DNA of 37,500 nucleotides, taken from the NCBI GenBank assembly GCA_000320545.1, contig ADNK01000986.1:1-37500 (forward strand). The letters are read 5' to 3'. A model generated the notes under the pieces. The model had not been told where the DNA came from and ran no database searches. It saw only the letters and a program-made list of their open reading frames with translations. Numbering within the stretch: position 1 is the stretch's first letter; each line of letters opens with the position of its first letter. Positions 23,306-34,555 of the stretch are shown in pieces. Origin of the DNA: Bigelowiella natans CCMP2755 (lineage: Eukaryota; Cercozoa; Chlorarachniophyceae). Both the position numbers and the translations under genes were made by a program.

Positions 23306-23825
23306 CAGAAGAGAGATGGAGAATCTGACGAGAACTCCGCTGTTGTGAAGGGGGGGCTCGACTTTTTGGTCAATTAGCCAGTTAATTGCTCTCTGTTCGG
23401 TTTCTTTGTTAATTAGCCAGTTAATCGGCTCTCTTTCTCTCTAGCACCTTGGCTGGCCTGTAATCACATCGCGTTCATATACGATGCGAATGAACGCGGG
23501 GACCTGAGCAGAGATGGCGTGGTAAATATTACTACAAAACCGAATGGCGTCAGATAACGTGTTTATTTCATCTCTTGGATTCGTGGTCACTTTAGCAGCA
23601 ATAGACGTAGCAGCAGCCATAGCAGTAGCAGTAGTAGTAGTAGTGCGCTGCTTGTTGGAAAAAAAAGTGTCAATTATCACCACTCGATCCACTAGCCTGG
23701 CAAAGGGGCGATTGCCGACCTGCCGCAGCACAACCACGCAACAATAACAACAACAACAATAACAATAACAACGACAGACTTGCTCAAGCACAAGGAAGGC
23801 ACATATCATGTGTTATCCTCAGTGA

Positions 23826-23859
<34 letters not shown>

Positions 23860-24120
23860 GGTGGTGGAAGTAGTAGCGGTATTAATAATGATGACAATAC
23901 TGATAATCATAGTACCCTGGGTTGGCCAAAGGTGACACAGCCGACCTCAAAAGACGTAGATTTCTTTCCCTCAGTGCTCCCAGGCCGAAACCCCTAGTAT
24001 AGAGAGGGAGGGGGAGAGAGAGAGAGAGAGAGAGAGAGAGTGTGTGTGTGTGTCGGATGTCATAATACGTGGGGGGAGAGGGCAAGACCATGCAGCGCAG
24101 AAAGATATATGCTAATACAG

Positions 24121-24157
<37 letters not shown>

Positions 24158-26519
24158 AAGTATAAGTATAAGTATAAGTATATACGTACATTTATATGCA
24201 TATATGTTAATCTCCCATTGACCAATGAATGCAAGCAGCACTAACGTCAAATGCCCCCACCTGCAGAGTCCCAAGGTCCAATGCTGAGAGGCAGGCCAGA
24301 GCCCCGCCCAACGAATGGCCGGTCGTTATTATCGGAAAGTCCTCCCTTTGAGTGTGATAGTGCGCGTCCTGATCAGTTGCGGGAGGAGGCCAATCAATCG
24401 TCGTTGCAGCAGCAGCAGCAGCAACAACAACAACAACAGACAAACGGTGAGACCAATAAGGGTGGGATGTATTGTGGAGAATGAATGAATGGATGAGTGA
24501 GAGCAAACTGCTCAGGGAGAGGGCTTGCAACACCTTCAAGCTGCTGATTTTGGGGTTCAGATAGTCTGCAATAGCGCCGAGAACCTGTGCACGTACACAA
24601 CCAATCAGTGTGCTGGTGACCGATGATAGGGGGGGGGGGGAGATGGTAGTGCCGTTCGTTGTTGTTGATGATAATGATGATAGCGATTTTCCAAGGCAGC
24701 TCCTCGCTACAACAACAACAACAACAGCAGCAGCAGCAGCAGCAAGGAGAACAGCAAAGGGAAGCAGGAGGCACTACTGCTACCACTTCTTTTCGTAATA
24801 CCTGTGTCCGAATCGACATATAAGCTGACCAGAACCTTGTTGTGCAGAGTCAAATGAATGAGGAGGAGGAGGAGGAGGAGGACGAGGGGGAAAGGGAGAA
24901 GTACTACGTCAGGGAAGCAGCTGGGAGAAACACGGCACATAATAACCATCACGCCACTATACTCCTCCATCATCACTACTATTAGCAGCAGCCAAAAACT
25001 AGCAAACAACTGTTTCCTCATTCACGATCAACGACGTACCCACTGTGGACGCACACGCCTTTGTTTCGAAGCAAGTTCTCTTTGCTCATCTGATGACCAC
25101 GCGAAAGAGGAAGACAGAGGCGGGGGGCGGGGGGCGGGGGGGGGGGGGGGGAATCAGGGACGATGTGTCCGAGCCGCAAGAAACAATAGCTCACAGTCCG
25201 TGCCAAAAAAACAATTCTACCACAGATACTACTAGTACTACTGCTGCTGCAAATAATGTCTATTGAGCATCATCATGATTGAATGCTACAGCTACTACCA
25301 TTCCGAAATCATCAGGCGCTACGCGCCACGCGGAACAATCCGTAAGCATGTTTTGGATGTTGGCGGTCCCTCTGTCGATATGAAGAGAGAGAGGCAGCAG
25401 CAGCAGTAGCAGCATTTGTTTCATTTGAATCATGTGATGGGTAGTAGTGGTACGTGGTTGCGGTTGTTGTTGTTGTTGTTGGCAAGATGAAGGAGGAGGA
25501 GAAGATGGATGATTGACCATACTGGTATCCCCATCGCTATTGCTACTACTCCTACTAGTACTACTGTTACTACGATGTTCAACCTAAATGAGATAATTAA
25601 ACATCTGGGATTTTCGAGCTCAGCAACCTGTGGTGGTAAAACAAGCATGCTCTCTTCATACACACAAAAACACAAACACATACAGACAGGCAGACACACA
25701 CACACACACACACACACACTAGCAATAATAATAATGCATACACACATTCGGATGGAATAACTATCATCACCATCACCATCACCATCTTCTTCATCATCAT
25801 CATCATCATCATCTGTTGTTTCCTCCCTCTTCTTCTTCTCTCTACTGACTATGCAGCGAATATGCTCCTCGCTTTCGAGCACATTTAAAATACGGGGCCT
25901 GCAAATAAATACGAATATAGATGATGACATAGTAGTAGTGGCTAGGATCTTCTCCCTCCCATCTCCCCTGCTCTTACTACCGTATATTGGCGGGGACCGA
26001 CCACCCCCCCATCTTCTTCCAGCTCTCCGTCAGGTTCAGTTGCTGAGAAAAGGGGGGGGGGGGGGGATGCAGTCGTCACGCCGCCGTTGATTCCGCATAC
26101 ATATAAGATGAGGCAGCGGAACAATGCGGGACAACGATCATGTATGAGAATGTCCTTTACGATGACAGTAGCACTGCTTTACCTGTGTCCTGAAGGCTTC
26201 TTTCAGTGGCGATGTTGTGGGAGATTTCTTATTCTTCTTCTTCTTCTTCTTTTTGCGGGCCGAGCCTACCATCATCATCATCTGGTCGTCGTCATCGTCG
26301 TCGTCGTCGTCGTCATCGTCGTCAACCCCTCCCCCTTTCTCTTCCCCGTCATCGTCATCATCATCGAAGAGCGCCGTGGTGTCCGGAGTAGCGATGATGG
26401 CCTGATGCTCTTCGCTCGCCTAAATTTGGGCGGAAGAGACGGGGGAGAGAGATCACTGGATTAGGAAGAGTAGAAGATGATATACTTGTTCTGCTGCTAA
26501 ATACAAATATACATTATAT

Positions 26520-26565
<46 letters not shown>

Positions 26566-26919
26566 TATATATATATTATGCAGCATTAAATACTACTACC
26601 TGGCTGAAGGGGTTGGCCTCTTCCATTTGGATATGGTACACCTCCCAGCTGCGTCGAGAAAAGAACGCCATTAACGACGGGCAGTGTTGCATGCACATCG
26701 AAGAAGCAGCAGCAGCAGCAAGCACTTGTATCTACTCCTCTCATATCGATCATTTTTATTTACCAATTATTTTGAGGCTAATTCATACATTATATATATA
26801 TATATATATATATATACGTAGTTGTTACCTTAGGAGAAGACACATCTTTGACACCTCAAAAGGAGTGCCTTGGGGAAGATCCACGTTGGAAAATATCTGC
26901 CATTGTTGTTGTTGTTCGG

Positions 26920-26960
<41 letters not shown>

Positions 26961-27271
26961 ACACAAATACACCATCAGAGATAGTGACTTGCAGCGCAAA
27001 ACGATGTTGGGCGGTCATTTGAAGGAAAATCGCCGCATAGCCTTATTATTATATCTTACCTCTGAGATTTCCGTCTCCAGGGTCTTCAGCTTGCCTAATT
27101 GCATGGAAAATTCATTCTGTCGTGAGATCTACGAATACATTATAAGTATTATGTACAGTACATGTGTTGCAGTTGCGCCCTTCGCGATGCGACCACCATC
27201 ACCACCATCACCGATGTCCCCCCCCCCCCCCCCCTTCTCTCCATGCATGTAAGTCATCTTGATCATATTAT

Positions 27272-27318
<47 letters not shown>

Positions 27319-27930
27319 AATATTGTCGCAAGCAACCAAGGGACTCAGAGGCTGGAAGAGGTATGTAGCACCATCCGAGCAGCAGCATATAGCCATGGGC
27401 GACCATCTATTCGGTGATGGTTCATTGATGATTCATTGATCAAATGATGATGATGATGATGATGATAACAGCGATGGACGTGTGTTTAGTAGTAGGGGGG
27501 GGGGGAGTCGCAGTCTATACCTGATATCCCGTCACAATTTGCTCCTCTCTATACGCTGCAATCCCTGGTAGTAGCAGCAGTAGTAGTAGTAGTAGTAGTA
27601 GTTAGTATTCAGATTATAGTGAAGAGGTCTTTGATTTTTCTCTGTGCGTGTGCGTTCGTGCTGGTGGTGGAGATGCATTGAAGGAAGAACCGCCTGACAA
27701 CTTTTCACCCCACCTCCCTCCTAACTAACCCCCTCCCTCCCTCCCTCTCTCCTCACCGAGGCAGGCGATGATCGAGGTCATGATGACAGTCGTTTGGAAG
27801 CAGAAGAATCTGAAACCAAGCTGCCGCATGCGAGTCTGGATGTACGAGAACTCCTCCAGGGCTTTCGCGGTGCGGACCATGAGCACGATGAGCCAAACAA
27901 ACCAAATACCGTAAAACAGCCATGTTGCCT

Positions 27931-27961
<31 letters not shown>

Positions 27962-28679
27962 ACCGCGATGATATTAAAACAAGATGATTCAGCATGCAAC
28001 GTATTCTTTCAACGTCCCCTCCCCCCCTTGCCTTTCGTTCTTCTCTTCAATGCAGTGATGCTACAACGAGGGGCGACCAGCATGACTGCGCGTCCATAGG
28101 GCGAGTTTCCCTGGATCAACAGGACAGACTCCACACTGCATATCATCAGTCATTCAAAAGACAATCAATGGCAGCAGCGACGACGTGATGAAATGGTTGT
28201 CAATGGTGACATTAGCGTGGTTAACCCAGAGAATGGTGGACCTCTTACTCACTGACAACAATGAGGAGAAGGCACCAGCGTTATCCAACAAGCTGCACAA
28301 CACTACAAATTACCTCGCGTTGGCCAGAGCAAAGAGAAGTTTGTAGCCGTAAAACCCGCACTCGTAGACCCCCGTCCGACCGAATGAATCCATCAGCAGC
28401 AGCCAAAGGAGCTTCAGCGATGACTGGAGACAGATATGGCATGCGTGACATATTGAATATATATTAATTATTATAAGCTGGTGTTGCTTTAAAAAAAGGA
28501 GAGAAATAGCACCAAAATACAGTAGCAGCAGCAGCAGCAGCAGGCAGCGGCGGCGGCGACCGTGAGAACAGCTCCTGCAACTATTTTGGAGGTCTTGTCC
28601 CTAGCCACGGATACCTCCTGACTAATTCCCCAACTCCGGTGGAAGGTCTTCAAGACGAACTGTACCATCGGATACAAAG

Positions 28680-28723
<44 letters not shown>

Positions 28724-29999
28724 GCGGTAGTAGTAGTAGTTGTTAGCAGTGGTAGCAAGCCGCAGCAGCAGTTGTGGTAAAGTGAGGTGGGAGAGATGTT
28801 TCATAATAAAATGGGTAAAACAAAAGGCGAATATATAGAAGCAAGTGCTCAGTTCTCTCAAGAAATGATAAATGTGGTCCTTACCTCTCCAGCGCAGAGA
28901 GCACATATGAACAGAGTCAAGAGAATCCACACTGCGATTGTTGGATGATCGGTTATGATTCGTGGCAGACTTCCACGGGTTTATGATGATGATGATGATG
29001 ATGATGATGCGGCGTGATATCATTTAGTGTCGTTAGAAATGCTGCTGCCATCACCTTGCTCTCTAACACGCGTCGTCCTTCCTCTCCATAAGCCAACGCA
29101 GTCGCAACAGCAGTTCCTAAGAAGAATAATGTCACCGGAGGAGAAGATTGGGAAGACATCAAATTGCTAAAGAACAAGTATATTGCTGACAGTTGGCAGA
29201 TTTTTGCTTGTAACTGTGACCACATACTTTATGAACCACAGGAAGAAGACAAGATATCCCACTGCGAGAATTGGATTTAGCAGATAAACGTGTACCGCAC
29301 GGTCGGCTCCGGGCTAACAAAATAATGATGGGAAAACAAGAAATTAGGCTTGAAGGGAAAACCTGCAGTTTCTCGATAATTTCAGTGCTGCTGTATTAGA
29401 GCAGCATGACTTACATCAATGCAGTACGTGTAGACAATGGCTCCCACTGCCAAAAGGTACGTGTACCCAAGCATGATCCGAACCTGGATGAATGTTGTTG
29501 TAAGAATGCCATAATCTCCTCTACTAAGGGAGCAGTGTGATAAATTTTATCATTCATTTACAGTCTATAGATGGTGTTTACTCGAATAGTGGGGGGGGCG
29601 AAACCGCGCTTATACATACCTGCAGCAAGGTCATCGTCTCAAGGTTTATAATGGGGTTGTAGTGCGCGGAAGCCTGTTCAAAGAACCATTTATTTTCACG
29701 ATCTAATATCTCCTAGAATCGCTAGGTCATGAATATATTTTCGAATGTTCGTGGCCAACCAGAAGTTTCTTTTCTAAATCGATTTCCTCCGGGTCCCATT
29801 GCGGCCTTTCGTCACCCGTCCAGGCGTTTGCGGGCCCTTCAAAATGTGCATCTCTTTCAGAAAACTGCGGAGGTGTGAATGCCATGTTGGTATGAAAAAA
29901 AACAACCGTCTTGGTGCAAGTCCCATTCGCCACCGCCTCCCCACATCGGAGGGGTCTGCCTGGAAAGAAGTAAGCAGAGGTTCCAAAGCCCAACGAGTA
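22705..29999 (-). CDS. Polytopic membrane protein with C-terminal class 3 (diacylglycerol-lipase-like) lipase
   Basis: Twenty-six exons from 29712 down to 22705 keep phase and sum to 643 codons: 29712-29620, 29483-29415, 29313-29228, 29116-29055, 28931-28885, 28659-28615, 28423-28314, 28135-28078, 27928-27757, 27564-27521, 27116-27060, 26896-26855, 26731-26600, 26401-26183, 26042-25981, 25898-25850, 25627-25584, 25371-25323, 25089-25040, 24835-24802, 24584-24534, 24341-24261, 23945-23916, 23503-23448, 23043-22962, 22809-22705. A more N-terminal exon near 29999-29750 is likely; its exact borders and the start codon are unresolved. Helices include LGYTYLLAVGAIVYTY, ILAVGYLVFFLWF, VWILLTLFICALCAG, LKLLWLLLM, YGYKLLFAL, WLFYGIWFVWLIVLMV and TTVIMTSIIACLG. 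The lipase part has ISFRGTAN, VHSGFWSAY, TGHSLGGALA (Ser nucleophile), VTFGQPR and RIVYERDVIT (Asp). It should hydrolyse membrane glycerolipids. Confidence 0.85.
22826..22922. repeat. Compound (CA)n-(GA)n microsatellite
   Basis: Fills the last intron of the minus-strand lipase gene. On the coding strand it reads (TC)n then (TG)n, upstream of the final acceptor at 22810. Confidence 0.93.
24010..24182. repeat. (GA)n, (TG)n, (CT)n and GTATAA-repeat cluster
   Basis: Several simple repeats lie in one lipase intron: GA/TG at about 24010-24052, CT at about 24121-24154, and four copies of a GTATAA hexamer at about 24158-24182. Confidence 0.9.
26183..26401 (-). other. Exonised triplet repeats: acidic-basic low-complexity insert in the lipase gene
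   Basis: One 73-codon exon begins AIIATPDTTALF. It then encodes two runs of aspartate from GAT/GAC triplets, a short Met run, a run of lysines from AAG triplets, and SPTTSPLKEAFRTQ. It is open throughout and phase 0 on both sides. It sits between the helical part and the lipase core. The tract probably forms a flexible charged loop. Confidence 0.75.
26521..26578. repeat. (TA)n microsatellite
   Basis: Long TA tract in the lipase intron between exons 26731-26600 and 26401-26183. Confidence 0.95.
27272..27311. repeat. (TA)n microsatellite
   Basis: TA tract in a lipase intron. Confidence 0.93.
28679..28720. repeat. (TA)n microsatellite
   Basis: TA tract about 20 bases upstream, on the coding strand, of the acceptor of lipase exon 28659-28615. 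Confidence 0.93.
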
Positions 30000-30182
30000 C
30001 TAAAAAATAATAGTTGCCGCAGGCTGATGAATCCTCGCCATATTGAAATCGCGACAATAAAACACGGGACTTTAAGCCGATAAGAAAGGAACACTTTCAT
30101 GTCTTTGTCGCAAGAGAAAATCACAGGCGATTTATCGTTACGCCGCTCCTCAGCTCTCCCCACCACGTGATCAAAGATCGGC
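30000..30182. promoter_or_regulatory. Compact divergent promoter region between lipase and PhnN-CPDase genes
   Basis: At most about 180 bases separate the first recognisable coding sequence of the minus-strand lipase gene from the plus-strand ATG at 30183. The region is AT-rich on the lipase side and includes a CACGTG E-box (about 30162-30167, in CCACGTGATC). A role as bidirectional promoter is inferred from position. The lipase start codon may lie inside it. Confidence 0.4.
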
Positions 30183-32031
30183 ATGGCCGGCGCGCGCCCG
30201 TACAGCCGCCTTCTTCGCCTGTGCAAAGGGTTCGTGGGGGCCGGAGTCGCATTGACAGCCGCTTGTGCCACTGTTACGGTCGCATCTGCTTCCGAGAAGA
30301 AGTCTACCATCTTCTTATCAGTTGGAGCTTCTGGTGCCGGGAAGGTGTTCCCGTGTAGTCAGAGAGAGAAGGGGGAAATTCAGGGAGATTTGTGGAAGGG
30401 ACTGGAATTTCGCGGATCGGAGCTGATAAATGTTGATGGTGTTTCAAAGCACCAGGTGATGAAAATGGTTTTGTCGGCAGGATACGCTCTTGTTGAAGGC
30501 AAAGGAGAGGCTAGGGAAAGAGGAATGCCCCGACGTCATGTTTATCAAGAGGCATCTGACGAGAGAAAAGGTCTAACAATTAAAATCCTTCTCCTGTTCA
30601 CTAGATCTACTTCGAACTTACCTGCAGCTCTCACATGACAGAAAACCACCCCGTTGGAGAAAGCTGTATCTACGTCAACATTCCTCGCCGATTCGGTTAA
30701 TGGCATGCACGCCCTCGAATGGGTATTCTTAAGCACATTCAAAGACTGCCATTACGTTTCCGTTAAGATTCCTTTGCTAAATTTGGAGAGATCCTGAGAT
30801 CATCTCTCCGCTGCGAATTGAAATTTCCCCTCTTTTCGCCGACAGGATGCTCACAACACGAAATACGCCATTCCCTCGAAGCCCGTATCACAAGCCATCA
30901 GAGCAGGTAGCTCTCAAATCGTATGTCCCAGCGTATTATTCTTTACGGCATTTCGTCTCCGAGAAAATCTGAACCGGGAGAGTATAGGATCTCTAGGCAT
31001 GCACGTGTATTTACAGTTTCGTGGTGTGCGCGTTGACAGATAGAACAGTTATGGTCAATGCATCTTGTTTATATCAGGCAAATCAATGGTGATGAACGTG
31101 TCTAGGTACATTATTAGCATTGTGCTGATCATATGCTTCCTATTACTTCGCTCGCTCTCTTTGTTAAAAATGGGGAGAAAATAATTTGCTATGTGACGAT
31201 TTGCAGATCCATCATAGATGCCGCAAGAGAGCTCTTCGGGCAGGACGCGGTGAGTGCAGTTTGCATAAGAAGACGAAGGAGAACGATCATGATAAGGAAG
31301 ATGAGAGGAAGAAGAAGATAATGTAGACAAAAGGAGACCAGAGTGAAATTGGGGGAGAACTGAAGGAGGGATGATGGAACTAGGAATCTATCTCCTGGCG
31401 ACGACAGTGATGATGACGATGATGATAATAACAATAATACCAATAATAATAATAATAATATCAAGAAATATAGCAATGATGTATAATAACGATTGTGTGA
31501 TTTTCTCTCTCTCTCTCCCTCTCTCTCTCTCTTTCTTTCTCTCAGGAAGTCATGTGTTTGCACATCACGGCGAGTAAAAAAACCCTTGCAGAGAGACTCA
31601 GAAGGCGTGGTTAGTGCTGCATTAATCACATCGGCCAGACAACACGCATCGTAGCAACATCTTTCCGACCTTCTTCTCAATTATGCGCTTTTTTAAATTG
31701 AGGGGAATTACTCCCACCCGTCCTCCCTCGCCCTCCCTCTCATCAATCTACTCGTAACCAACAGGCAGGGAGACGGATGAGCAGGTTACGGATTATTACG
31801 ACTTCACAGAGGAGCTCGATGATTATGATGATGATGATGATGATGATAAAATTTTAATGTTTATGATAGCATTCTTCCTAAGCACTTCTTCTTCTTCTTC
31901 TCCCCTCTCTCCAGATTGAGAAGAGATTAGAACGCGCAAGCAACTACAATGGGTCTGTTCGAGGTGCGGCTGACATTGAGAAGAGAGCACGCGAAAGGGA
32001 AGTTGGGAGGGAGGGAAGAAATATTGTCATA

Positions 32032-32071
<40 letters not shown>

Positions 32072-32186
32072 CTCTCCCCCCCCACTCCGCCTCCCTCCCC
32101 CCCCTCGGTTTCAAATCAAGAGCACACCACCACCATCAGGGAACCATGTTATCGAAATCAGAAACGAAGGCTCTATTGAGGAGGGG
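30183..32186 (+). other. PhnN-like P-loop kinase half (exons 1-10)
   Basis: These exons encode the leader (MAGARPYSRLLRLCKGFVGA, then a hydrophobic alanine-rich stretch) and the complete nucleoside-phosphate-kinase-like PhnN fold. The Walker A lysine is the last codon of exon 1. The conserved DTLL follows at the start of exon 2. The segment ends with the VIEIRNEGSIEEG signature seen at the C-terminus of bacterial PhnN. The length (about 215 residues after the leader) is close to bacterial PhnN. Confidence 0.9.
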
Positions 32187-32259
32187 GTAGGCCCGCAAGG
32201 CAGTGTGCAATGCATGAGTGGCACGGTGGACGACGACGACGGCGATGAGAAAGAGAGAA

Positions 32260-32302
<43 letters not shown>

Positions 32303-32729
32303 CGGGCATGATGATGATAATGTTGTTGATGATGATGATGATGGGTACCGATTTGCTTTGTTCATATGCGCTATTCTAGGTGGATATGGTCGTTGGAGCA
32401 TTGAAGGGCGATATGCAGTAATAACATGCTCTCCGATGATATATATAACATGCTGCGAGATAGGATAGATATTAATATATCACATCTTGCCTCCGCCCTC
32501 CTTCTCCTCCTCCTCCTCCCTCTGGGTAATAAACGCTTGCTGCTGACAACAATGGTGGAAGGTACGCCCTTTGGCTGGTCCCGAAGAAAGGCGAGACGTT
32601 CCACACGGAGGCGCGATTTCAGATAGAGAAGATCGCTCAGGAGAAGGTGTTGTCCTACTGGTGATAGCGGGAAAATTGGGAGCATGAACTTGCCCGCGTG
32701 CCCTTTTCTTTGGTGGTGTCTTAGTATTA

Positions 32730-32805
<76 letters not shown>

Positions 32806-34523
32806 TTAACTGTATGGTTGTGTGGCTTAATTTCGCACCGAAGTTATATATCTCTGTCATCATCCTTCCCCTTTACTCCTCCCCCCCCCTCCCCCCCCTC
32901 CCCTCCTGATCCTAGTCGAGTCATCCCTTCGAGCCTCACGTGACCATTGGGAATTTGTTCAGAGCCTCTCAGCTAGAAGTAGGAATAAAAACATCATGAG
33001 ACGAGATACGATGAAGAATGTGCGCGCGTTTCGTGTTGTATTTTTGCCCTCACGAGAGCGTGGAAGTGATGCACCGCGTCCTCACCACAAGCCTTTTTTA
33101 TGATTTAAATTTAGGCAATTTCCATCGCCAAAGTTGCAGCTGAAGCCATAGGTCGTGTCTGATATCTTATCACCTCCTCGTTGCATCTTTTCAATATTTC
33201 GAGCAAGAGTTATTCACATCCATTCTGAGTGCGTGTGTCAACAACAGAGGCGCCGGTGCGGATCTCCCCAACGGGAATGAGCGCTGAGGCGGGCACACGC
33301 TTTCGAGCCTTTGTGAGGAGGAGTTGCGATTGTGATCGGAATGATGATGACGACGACGATGTTTGATGATGATGATGATAATGGTAGCGACAACAACGCT
33401 GATTCAATGATAGAAATCATATCTCATAAACTTTTTTTGAGTCTCTCTCATTCCCCCCCCACCCCCTTCCTCCTCCTCCTCCTCCTCCCCCTCCTCGGAA
33501 CGGCAGGTATTAGAAGCGTCTCCGACGTACGCCCTGAGGTAAGCACAATTCGCTACGCATAGGAAAGATAGGAGGACAAAGCAAGTGTAGTAATAATCAG
33601 GGAGGGGGTGAGTGAGTGGGTGCTGATGATGATGAAATAATGTGAGCGTTCTGACCCAACTCGATACTTATTTCGCATTAATTCTTGCTTTAGTCTTTGA
33701 TTATGTGTTCATCCTTCCTGACACATAGATTTTTCCTCTCCTTCTTTTTGTTGCTACCATTTCTCCCCTTTTTCTCTCTCGCTCTCTCTCTCTCTCTCCC
33801 TCCCTCAATCACGTTCTCCTCATCTTTAAGGCAAGCGTGTTGCACACTCCGCCAGATCACGAGTCAGGCAGATGCGAAGAAGGAGCGGAGGACAGTAAGT
33901 GCTCACAATTCAAAAGATTTATCTCTGAATAGTCAGTGGGGTTTCTCCTTCATTCTTCGACTCCTTCTTCTTCTTCTCTTCCTCCTTCCCCTCCCCAATG
34001 TCCACACGATGTATACTGGTTCCCATCCCTTCATTATTAGGTGGAACGTGAAGTGCAGAATACATACAAGCCCCATCTCTCTCTCCTGTACGACATAAAA
34101 TAATAGATAACAGTATATTCCAATCAGAATCAGAGTCACACAGCCATAGTCAGTACCATAATGATACATGTGTGCAAATACTGCGATCACTATACGCTAT
34201 CCTATGGTAATGGCATCATTAGCAGACGCTCTCGCACACACGCGGAAAGGCTATTGTGTGGCCTCTGCAGAAAAATGTCGATGATAATGATGATGTTGAT
34301 GATGATGATGATGACGGTTTTGTGGTTATTTATCGGTGCTTTTCTCCTGTGCAACACTCTCTAGATATGGCGAGTACGATGCGAAGACTTTGCAGAAGCT
34401 GAAAGACGAGTACGAGCCGATCATAGGTGCCTCCTACATGGCAGCTGGGTAGTTGTAATGGTAGTGTGCGAATTATATCGATCCTTCTCCTCCTCATTAT
34501 CGTCATCGTTACTGCCATTATCT

Positions 34524-34555
<32 letters not shown>

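Noticed and set aside
24394-25021. Minus-strand frames rich in Cys, Leu, Ser and Val runs
   Set aside because: They are repeat-driven. The true lipase exons here are short and use a different frame.
27340-27416. Possible additional helix exon (MVAHGYMLLLGWCYIPL) on the minus strand
   Set aside because: It has no donor in the needed phase; neighbouring exons join in phase without it.
29774-30310. Minus-strand 178-residue frame overlapping the PhnN first exon
   Set aside because: It is mostly antisense to coding exon 1 of the plus-strand gene, and its frame disagrees with the downstream lipase exons.
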